DNA of 6,910 nucleotides from Phycisphaerales bacterium. GTDB taxonomy: Bacteria > Planctomycetota > Phycisphaerae > Phycisphaerales > UBA1924. The notes under the pieces were generated by a model. The model was not told where the DNA came from. It did not search any database and saw only the letters and a list, made by a program, of their open reading frames with translations. Both the position numbers and the translations under genes were made by a program. Every line of letters starts with the position of its first letter. Position 1 is the first letter of the stretch. Shown piece by piece: positions 1 through 5,005 of this stretch. The stretch lies in NCBI GenBank assembly GCA_007124345.1, contig SLFH01000002.1, positions 1-6,910 on the forward strand, written 5' to 3'.

Positions 1-48
1 CCCCGGGCGCTGGCAAATCGCCCCGCCGAAAGCAGCCAGGACCGACCG

Positions 49-249
49 ATGCAAGAAGCAGACAAACGCGATCGGGACAAGCCCAAGCCGACCAAGAAGC
101 AGGCCGAGGCCAACGCGGACAAGCGTGACGCCATGGCCGGCCCCGATGACCACGAGCACGCCGACCTCGCCCGCGACCGCAAGCCCAAGCCCGAAGACGC
201 GGAGAAGGTCAGAAAGGCCTCGCAGAAGGCGGCCGACGAGGACGAGTAG
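49..249 (+). CDS. Small highly charged hypothetical protein (66 aa)
   Basis: I do not recognise this protein. It is 66 residues long and almost entirely Lys, Arg, Asp, Glu, Ala and Pro. It has no signal peptide, membrane segment or cysteine, so it is probably soluble and disordered. It carries an internal two-copy pattern: RDRDKPKP near residues 7-14 and ARDRKPKP near 41-48, each followed by an Ala/Glu/Lys-rich stretch. At DNA level the 12-mer CAAGCCCAAGCC occurs at 78-89 and 180-191. The ATG at 49 follows AGGA (38-41) at a suitable Shine-Dalgarno distance. It ends 19 bases before the convergent hydrolase gene stops. No domain supports it, and a short ORF can arise by chance in GC-rich DNA. 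The lysine-rich composition in Lys-AAG codons, unlike the Arg/Pro/Ala-rich shadow frames nearby, favours a real gene. Confidence 0.5.
   Translation: MQEADKRDRDKPKPTKKQAEANADKRDAMAGPDDHEHADLARDRKPKPEDAEKVRKASQKAADEDE
78..191 (+). repeat. Direct repeat of a 12-mer inside the small charged ORF
   Basis: CAAGCCCAAGCC is present at 78-89 and 180-191, in the same reading frame (offset 102 bases), and encodes the two KPKP stretches. This suggests partial internal duplication or convergent low-complexity coding. Confidence 0.5.
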
Positions 250-268
250 AACGCTGCTCGCCGCCGGT

Positions 269-1561
269 TCAGCGCCGGCGCTGGGGGCGTTCGCGCTGCT
301 GGCGTTCCGGGCGCTCGATCTGCGGGCGCTCGCCGGTGACCGCCGCGATGCAGAGCGCTTGCATCCGGCCGAGGAAGAGGGCGCTACCGGGCAGTTGGGT
401 CAGGACGACGCCCGCGGCGTTGTGCTCGAAATCGATCCAGAGGAGCGTGCCCGTCGCGCCCCCGTGGTGCACGCGGGCCGCCGGCGCGTCGCCCTCGTGC
501 TCGGCGAGCTGCCAGCCCAGTGCGTAGCGCCCCCTGGGCCCCTCGGCGGAGGGAATGGGCGTGCGGAGGCGGGCGATGCGTTCGGGCGCGGGGGGCTTGA
601 GCCCCTCCTTGCCGGCCGCGGCGTCGAGGTGCCACTGCGCGAACTTCGCGAGGTCGTCGGCGGTGGAGTTGAGCCCGCCGCCGGGATTGATGATTCGATC
701 TTCGCCCCTCTCGCGCCGGGTCCGCTGGCTGAAGCCGTTTCGGCTCATGGCGAACATGCGGACGCCCGCGTCGAGCTCTTCGGCGGTCGGGGTGAAGGTG
801 GTGCGCTCCATGCCGAGAGGCTCGAAGAGCAGCTCGTTGCAAAGGGTTTCGAAGTCCTTGCCGCTGGAGACCTCCGCGGCCCGTGCGGCGATGGCGTAGC
901 CGAGCCCGCCGTAGGCGAAGGCCGAGCCGGGCTCTGCTTCCAGGCCGAGGCGTGCGGCTGCGCTGGCGAATGCTTCGAGTGTGCTGCCGATGTCGCCGGT
1001 GCGGTAGCGGGCGCGGACCTCGGGGATAGTGCCGCCCGGGACGCCCCCGGTGTGGGATAGGAGTTCGGCGATGGTGGGCGCTCGGGAAGCTCTGCCGCCC
1101 TCGATCAGGCCGACGCCCTCGAACTCGGGCAGGTACTTCGAGACGGGCGCGTCGAGGTCGAAGTCGGTCTGGTCGGCCAGGAGGAGCAGGACGGTCGAGG
1201 TGACGGGCTTGGAGACCGAGGCGATGGCGAAGAGGTCGGCGGGGTCCAGCCGCCGATCGGCTTCGAGGTCGGCGTGGCCCTGTGCGTCGCGGAAGCGGGT
1301 CTCGTTGTTGTGGACGACGAGGGTGACAACGCCCGGGACCTCGCCGAGGTTGACCGCTCTGCGGGCGTAGGCACGGACGAGGCGCCACTCGCGCGGGAGG
1401 ATCTGCTCGTCGGCGGCTTCGTCGGCCTCGTCGGAGACCGCCGCCTCGGGCGGTTCGGGCTCGAACGCCGCGCCCGCGGCGGGGGAAGTCCCGAGCAGGG
1501 CCGACAGGGCGAGGCCCGCGATGAGGAAGAGCGGAATCCGCGGATCTGCGTGCTTTGGCAT
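269..1561 (-). CDS. Secreted serine beta-lactamase-family hydrolase (class C / esterase type)
   Basis: Predicted 430-residue member of the serine beta-lactamase/penicillin-binding-protein-like family, which includes class C beta-lactamases, D-aminopeptidases and EstB-type esterases. Residues 1-31 form a signal peptide with a hydrophobic core (LFLIAGLALSALL) and a small-residue cleavage region (AAGAA), so the enzyme should act in the periplasm or outside. The nucleophile motif SxxK is S115-V-S-K118. Family landmarks follow: LLSHTGGVPG near 168-177, YGGLGY at 217-222 where the Tyr motif belongs, INPGGGLNSTADDLAKF near 291-307, YALGW near 346-350, and HHGG at 365-368 in place of the KTG box. The ATG at 1561 was chosen because it begins the signal peptide and follows a purine-rich GAGAGAG ribosome site; an in-frame start at 1717 would add 52 unlikely residues and overlap the divergent gene. 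YGG instead of the usual YxN, and the HGG box, favour an esterase or peptidase over antibiotic resistance. The tail is Arg/Glu/Pro-rich. The substrate is unknown. Confidence 0.9.
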   Translation of the reverse strand: MPKHADPRIPLFLIAGLALSALLGTSPAAGAAFEPEPPEAAVSDEADEAADEQILPREWRLVRAYARRAVNLGEVPGVVTLVVHNNETRFRDAQGHADLEADRRLDPADLFAIASVSKPVTSTVLLLLADQTDFDLDAPVSKYLPEFEGVGLIEGGRASRAPTIAELLSHTGGVPGGTIPEVRARYRTGDIGSTLEAFASAAARLGLEAEPGSAFAYGGLGYAIAARAAEVSSGKDFETLCNELLFEPLGMERTTFTPTAEELDAGVRMFAMSRNGFSQRTRRERGEDRIINPGGGLNSTADDLAKFAQWHLDAAAGKEGLKPPAPERIARLRTPIPSAEGPRGRYALGWQLAEHEGDAPAARVHHGGATGTLLWIDFEHNAAGVVLTQLPGSALFLGRMQALCIAAVTGERPQIERPERQQRERPQRRR

Positions 1562-1612
1562 GGGTGCTCTCTCGGCGTGTTGGGGCCCGGAGTTGATCGA
1601 GGACGGCTGCGG

Positions 1613-1642
1613 TTGCAAGACGCCCGAACACCGAAAGTATTG
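1613..1642 (+). promoter_or_regulatory. Weak candidate promoter for the sulfotransferase pair
   Basis: In the 104-base divergent region, TTGCAA (1613-1618) resembles a -35 box. GTATTG (1637-1642) lies 18 bases on, where a -10 box would be, about 24 bases before the ATG at 1666. Both matches to sigma70 consensus are poor. TTGCAA is its own reverse complement, so it could also serve the hydrolase gene. A separate TACGGT (1655-1660) ends five bases before the ATG, compatible with a TANNNT-type leaderless promoter. Confidence 0.22.
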
Positions 1643-1665
1643 CCGGCGGCGGGCTACGGTTGCCC

Positions 1666-2427
1666 ATGAGCGATGTTCGGGTGGTCTGGTTGCACGCGCT
1701 GGCGAGGTCCGGTTCATCGGTGGCTGTGTATGCGGCGGCGGCGCCGTGGGGGCATGTCGTCGCCGACGAGGTGATGGGCCCGTGGGACCGGACGGGCGAC
1801 CCTTACAACTACCCGCCCTCGCAGAAGGATCTGGTCGAGTTGTTCATGGCGGAGGGCCACGCGCTGACGCCGCCGGTGGTCGAGCTGGCGGGGCGGGTGT
1901 TCGCCGAGCTGGCGGGGCCTTCGGGGGTGGTCATCAGCAAGTGGCCCCACCTGCGTCCGTCGCCCGAGGAGTTCGACGGGGCGTTCCCGGGGCGTCGGTC
2001 GGCGTACTTGATCCGCAACCCGCTGCACCGGCTCAACAGCCTGCACAAGCGGGGCTGGACCAAGGCCTTCGGGCCGATGCAGGACCTCGACCGGTACCGC
2101 CAGTACGCGCAGTGGTGGGAGACGCGCGAGCACCGGGCGACCTTCGATGAGTTCAAGACCGACCCCGCGTCGTTTTTCAGGAAGCTCTGGGAAGCCTGGG
2201 GGTTTGAGCACGGCGAGGTGGAGCTGGAGACGGCGCTGGCGTACTGCCGCGAGAACTACCACGAGTCGAGCCTGAAGAAGTCCGAGCGTCCGGAGGGGGG
2301 GATCTACTCCGAGGCGTCGTTTGCGCTTCCTCGCGAAGCGATCGACCTGTACTTGAACGACCCGTACATCGCGGATTTCATGCGTAAGCGCGGATGGTCT
2401 GTCGACCCCGCGGACTACCTTGGCTGA
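1666..2427 (+). CDS. Sulfotransferase-like P-loop protein, copy 1 (253 aa)
   Basis: Resembles the bacterial sulfotransferase family, whose members transfer sulfate from PAPS to hydroxyl or amino groups. The N-terminal strand-loop LHALARSGSS (9-18) matches a 5'-phosphosulfate-binding loop of the PRSGTT type. LIRNP (115-119) with S125 in HRLNSLHKRGW matches the 3'-phosphate-binding RxP...S motif. FDEFKTDPASFFRKLWEAWG (160-179) corresponds to the usual YEDL..dP segment. There is no signal peptide or membrane helix, so it is probably cytosolic. A distinctive block, ADEVMGPWDRTGDPYNYPP (33-51), follows the first loop and is shared with the next gene. The ATG at 1666 aligns with the start of copy 2. 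A TTG six bases upstream is also possible, and no clear Shine-Dalgarno site is visible. The acceptor is unknown. The fold assignment is motif-based, and activity is inferred. Confidence 0.72.
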   Translation: MSDVRVVWLHALARSGSSVAVYAAAAPWGHVVADEVMGPWDRTGDPYNYPPSQKDLVELFMAEGHALTPPVVELAGRVFAELAGPSGVVISKWPHLRPSPEEFDGAFPGRRSAYLIRNPLHRLNSLHKRGWTKAFGPMQDLDRYRQYAQWWETREHRATFDEFKTDPASFFRKLWEAWGFEHGEVELETALAYCRENYHESSLKKSERPEGGIYSEASFALPREAIDLYLNDPYIADFMRKRGWSVDPADYLG

Positions 2428-2435
2428 AGCCGGAT

Positions 2436-2462
2436 GGGGCCGTTCCATTTGGCGGCGGCCCC
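2436..2462 (+). other. GC-rich stem-loop between the two sulfotransferase genes
   Basis: GGGGCCG (2436-2442) is perfectly complementary to CGGCCCC (2456-2462) around a 13-base loop, within the 59-base gap between the paralogs. It is followed by GGTTTGAAAGG, which has only three T residues, so it is not a convincing intrinsic terminator. It could instead stabilise mRNA ends or partly reduce expression of the second copy. It starts eight bases after the copy 1 stop. Confidence 0.35.
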
Positions 2463-2486
2463 CGGTTTGAAAGGACGATCGCGACG

Positions 2487-3248
2487 ATGGCCCGACACGC
2501 CGAGGTCTGCTGGATTTTTTCGCTGGCGCGTTGCGGGTCTTCCGTGGCGGCGTACGGAGCCGCGGCGCCCTGGAGCGTGCCGGTGGCCGACGAGGTCTTC
2601 GGCCCCTGGGACCGCACCGGCCCGCCCTACAACTATCCGCCCGAGCAGGAGGAGCTTCGCAAGCTGTACTGGAATGTCGGCGAGCACCTGACGCCCGAGG
2701 TTGTCGACTTGGCGTCGCGCGTGTTCGACAAGATCGCCGGCGCGTCGGGGCGCGTGGTGATGAAGCACCCCCACGACTCGATCAGGCCCGAGGAGTTCGA
2801 GGTCGCGCTGAAGGACCACCGCCATGTCTTCCTGCTGCGCAACCCGCTGCTGCGTCTGAACAGCCTGTACGCGCGGGGATGGTTCAAGGCGATCAGCGCC
2901 GACCACGACCTGCACCGGTTCAAGCTGGTCGCCAGGCGATGGCTCGCCTCGCCCCACCGCCTCCGCTACGAGGACCTGCGCAAGGACCCGGGCGGCTTTT
3001 TCCGGCGCATCTGGGACGCGTGGGGATGGCGCTACACCGACGCGGATGTGGAGAAAGCGCTCGAGTACCAGCGCTCGCACTATCACGACTCTTCGGCAAA
3101 ACTCAGCAAGGAGCGGCCAGACGAGGTGGTGTCGGAGAAGAAGTTCGCCCTGCCCGAGGGCGCCGCAGAGCTCTACCTCAACGACGGGTTCGTGCGCGAG
3201 CTGATGACCGAGGCGGGGTGGTCGACCGATCCGGATTCCTATCGCTGA
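2487..3248 (+). CDS. Sulfotransferase-like P-loop protein, copy 2 (253 aa)
   Basis: Tandem paralog of the preceding gene, of identical length; by eye roughly half the residues are identical with few gaps. It keeps the same landmarks: SLARCGSS (12-19) as the presumed 5'-phosphosulfate loop, the shared block ADEVFGPWDRTGPPYNYPP (34-52), LLRNP (116-120) with S126 as the presumed 3'-phosphate site, and YEDLRKDPGGFFRRIWDAWG (161-180). This last segment is closer to the classical sulfotransferase YEDL motif than in copy 1. Both copies end in a similar LYLND..GWS.DP.. segment. The ATG at 2487 was chosen because it aligns exactly with copy 1; the longer in-frame start at 2394 would overlap the upstream gene and add 31 unrelated residues. 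AAAGGA lies upstream, somewhat far for a strong ribosome site. No export signal is seen. Two paralogs with different loop residues may have different acceptors, or may work together. That is inference. Confidence 0.75.
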   Translation: MARHAEVCWIFSLARCGSSVAAYGAAAPWSVPVADEVFGPWDRTGPPYNYPPEQEELRKLYWNVGEHLTPEVVDLASRVFDKIAGASGRVVMKHPHDSIRPEEFEVALKDHRHVFLLRNPLLRLNSLYARGWFKAISADHDLHRFKLVARRWLASPHRLRYEDLRKDPGGFFRRIWDAWGWRYTDADVEKALEYQRSHYHDSSAKLSKERPDEVVSEKKFALPEGAAELYLNDGFVRELMTEAGWSTDPDSYR

Positions 3249-3285
3249 TCGAACATCGCCCTGATTGTGCGGGAATTTCCGGACT

Positions 3286-3319
3286 TTGTGCAATCCGTTT
3301 CCGGTCCTTGCGTCATACT
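3286..3319 (+). promoter_or_regulatory. Possible promoter region of the HAF-repeat gene
   Basis: The 173-base gap before the HAF gene is locally less GC-rich than its surroundings. It contains TTGTGC twice (3265-3270 and 3286-3291), the near-palindrome GGAATTTCC between them (3272-3280), and CATACT (3314-3319) as a possible -10. The spacing from the second TTGTGC to CATACT is 22 bases, too long for a canonical sigma70 promoter, so only the general location is proposed. It would leave a leader of about 95 bases. Confidence 0.25.
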
Positions 3320-3408
3320 GGATGCAATGGTGGGGCTCGGTCTGTACCCGGGCTCCGGACGCGGATATGCGCCCTATGCGTCGAGCGAGGCGGCGCGGAG
3401 CGCGAATC

Positions 3409-3415
3409 GGAGGAG
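3409..3415 (+). promoter_or_regulatory. Strong ribosome binding site deciding the HAF gene start
   Basis: GGAGGAG lies six bases upstream of the ATG at 3422. It is the clearest Shine-Dalgarno site in the window. It fixes the start within a much longer open frame that reads back into the sulfotransferase gene. Confidence 0.8.
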
Positions 3416-3421
3416 CACATC

Positions 3422-4813
3422 ATGACAGCGAACACGATCCGTTGCGGGCGTCGACCGGCTCGGAGAACCTTTGCGTGTGCGGCGGCGGGATTGCTCGCGG
3501 CGGCGACCGGCGTCACGGCCCAGCCGCTGACAGAACGCCCGGGCCCCAACCGCCCGAACCCCGGCCCTTCGGTCGTCTATCGGGTGATCGACCTGGGCAC
3601 GCTGACAGGAACGGACCGCGGCGTCTCGCGGGCCATGGGCATGAACGAACGGTCGATGGTCGTCGGCGCAGCGCAGGCGCCTCCGGCAACGCCGACGGAG
3701 CGTCGCCTCGTCCCGTTCGTGTGGAGCAGGGGCGACGGGATCGCGCGCGTGCTGCCCGCCTTTGCGGGCTCGGGCTTCGCGGCCGACATCAACAATCGGG
3801 GGACAGTGGTCGGCGCGGCTCGACGCGGGCCCGACCAGCCCCAGCGCGCGTTCGCAAGAGCCGGCAACCGGCCGCTCTCGACGATCCCCACGCTGGGCGG
3901 GGCCCAGAACGCGGCGCTCGGCGTGAACCAGCCGGGCATGGTCGTCGGTTGGAGCGAGACCGGAAACGCGCAGCACCGGCACGCGTTCGTCTACTTCAAC
4001 GGGCGCATGCGCGACCTGGGCACCTTGGGCGGCGAGAACAGCGTCGCCAACGATATCAACAGCCGCGGCTCGGTCGTCGGGTGGAGCGGGCTCGCCTCGC
4101 CCCCCAACTCGACCCAGCCGGCGCAGCGTGTCGGGTTCGTCGGTGACGCGTTTGGGGGCGAACTCCATCGCCTTGAAGGGATCTCGCCGAGCTCGGATTC
4201 CTGGGCGAACGCGGTGAGCGAGACGAACATCATCGTCGGCGCATCAGAGGAAGGGCCCTCGGTGCTTCCTGTGATCCGGCCCCGCGATGTCGAAGCTGTT
4301 CTCTGGTCGCCCGACGCGCTGGCGGTGCGCGAGCTCGGGCGCCTGTCGACCGACGACAACTTCGCCGAGGCGATGGGCGTGAACAACCGCGGGATGGTCG
4401 TCGGCCGCTCGGGCGAGCTCGTCCACGCCACCGGCGAGATGACGACGCTCGCCTTCCTGTGGCGCAACGGGCGGATGGTCAACCTCAACGACCTGATCGC
4501 CCCCAACTCGGGCTGGCGCCTGGAAGCCGCGACAGCGGTCAATAACCGCGGCCACATCGCCGGCTTCGGGCTGCGCCGCGCAAACAGCACGGCGCAGGCG
4601 CAGCGTCGGGCGTTCCTGCTCGTGCCGATGCCCGGACCGCGTTCGCTCGGCGCCACCGGCGTCTGGGGACCCGACGGCGAGCTGGACATCAACGCCTTCT
4701 TCGAGGCCTTCACCAGAGGCGAGCTCGACGCCGACCTCGACCTCGACGGCAAAGTGACCCTCAACGACCTCGAGATCGCGCTGGAACTCCTGGGCCGGCT
4801 CGACGACAACTGA
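3422..4813 (+). CDS. Exported HAF-repeat protein with C-terminal dockerin/EF-hand-like calcium loop
   Basis: A 463-residue protein. Residues 1-33 are an Arg-rich, then hydrophobic, signal peptide ending in a VTA-Q cleavage site, so it should be exported. The body holds about seven copies of the HAF-family extracellular repeat, in which a DLGTLGG-like strand is followed by xxAxxINxxGxVVGxS. They lie near residues 57-84, 119-134, 156-178, 198-222, 260-275, 304-330 and 353-383. HAFVYFNGRMRDLGTLGG is a textbook example. The DNA word ATGGTCGTCGG recurs at 3656, 3938 and 4394. Residues 438-449 form a DxDxDGxVxxxD calcium-binding loop (D438, D440, D442, D449) inside a dockerin-like GELDADLDLDGKVTLNDLE segment; a degenerate partner lies near 418-430. 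In planctomycetes such tails are common on secreted proteins. The repeats probably form a beta-propeller or similar surface structure. Its binding partner and function are unknown. It stands alone, with its own ribosome site and a likely terminator. Confidence 0.88.
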   Translation: MTANTIRCGRRPARRTFACAAAGLLAAATGVTAQPLTERPGPNRPNPGPSVVYRVIDLGTLTGTDRGVSRAMGMNERSMVVGAAQAPPATPTERRLVPFVWSRGDGIARVLPAFAGSGFAADINNRGTVVGAARRGPDQPQRAFARAGNRPLSTIPTLGGAQNAALGVNQPGMVVGWSETGNAQHRHAFVYFNGRMRDLGTLGGENSVANDINSRGSVVGWSGLASPPNSTQPAQRVGFVGDAFGGELHRLEGISPSSDSWANAVSETNIIVGASEEGPSVLPVIRPRDVEAVLWSPDALAVRELGRLSTDDNFAEAMGVNNRGMVVGRSGELVHATGEMTTLAFLWRNGRMVNLNDLIAPNSGWRLEAATAVNNRGHIAGFGLRRANSTAQAQRRAFLLVPMPGPRSLGATGVWGPDGELDINAFFEAFTRGELDADLDLDGKVTLNDLEIALELLGRLDDN

Positions 4814-4841
4814 CCCGAAACCACTCATGGAATGGGAGGAT

Positions 4842-4876
4842 GCCGGCGGCGCGAGAGCATCGCCGGTTGTCTCTTT
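4842..4876 (+). terminator. Probable intrinsic terminator of the HAF-repeat gene
   Basis: CCGGCG (4843-4848) pairs with CGCCGG (4861-4866) around a 12-base loop; G4842 and T4867 can add a wobble pair. The T-rich run TTGTCTCTTT (4867-4876) follows directly. It begins 28 bases past the HAF stop. The short stem and imperfect T tract make this moderate evidence. Confidence 0.45.
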
Positions 4877-4902
4877 GCAAATGATGTGTGCCACCGAAGA
4901 TC

Positions 4903-4995
4903 TGTGGCACCGACGGCTCGCCCGCCAGTGTTTCCTGTCAGCGATCAATCCACCGAAGGAAGAGAGACACTGGCGGACAAGCCGCCGGTGCCACA
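4903..4995 (-). repeat. Large inverted repeat (29-base arms); candidate thrC transcript-end hairpin or REPIN-like element
   Basis: The arm at 4903-4931 is the reverse complement of 4967-4995 apart from three positions; the spacer is 35 bases. The mismatched pairs are A4913/C4985, C4919/A4979 and C4921/A4977. Every one is A-C on the plus strand and therefore G-U in minus-strand RNA, so a transcript running past thrC would fold into an unbroken stem of about 29 pairs. The stem starts 10 bases after the thrC stop codon. No U-rich run follows it on the minus strand, so a simple intrinsic terminator is not established; a 3'-end stabiliser is possible. Each arm is itself an imperfect palindrome, for example CACTGGCGG (4968-4976) with CCGCCGGTG (4982-4990) around ACAAG, as in paired REP sequences (REPINs). 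Confidence 0.8.
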
Positions 4996-5005
4996 CGGAG
5001 AAACC

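Noticed and set aside
125..1060. Long plus-strand open frame (311 codons) opposite the hydrolase gene
   Set aside because: It is Ala/Arg/Gly-rich with no recognisable domain, and the opposite strand carries a complete beta-lactamase-family protein with signal peptide and catalytic motifs. It is an antisense shadow of GC-rich coding DNA.
1562..1717. N-terminal extension of the hydrolase to a start at 1717
   Set aside because: The added 52 residues place the signal peptide internally and overlap the divergent sulfotransferase gene. The ATG at 1561 has a ribosome site and begins the signal peptide.
2531..3421. Upstream in-frame extension of the HAF-repeat frame through the sulfotransferase gene
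   Set aside because: The extension is out of frame with copy 2 and has shadow composition. GGAGGAG plus a signal peptide fix the start at 3422.
269..4813. A single biosynthetic or defence cluster formed by the hydrolase, sulfotransferases and HAF protein
   Set aside because: Orientations and spacing indicate separate transcription units, and no scaffold-forming enzyme, PAPS synthesis gene, transporter or nuclease is present to connect them.
4814..5005. CRISPR array or tandem repeat
   Set aside because: There are only two arms, in inverted orientation, with one spacer. There is no regular direct repeat series and no cas gene.
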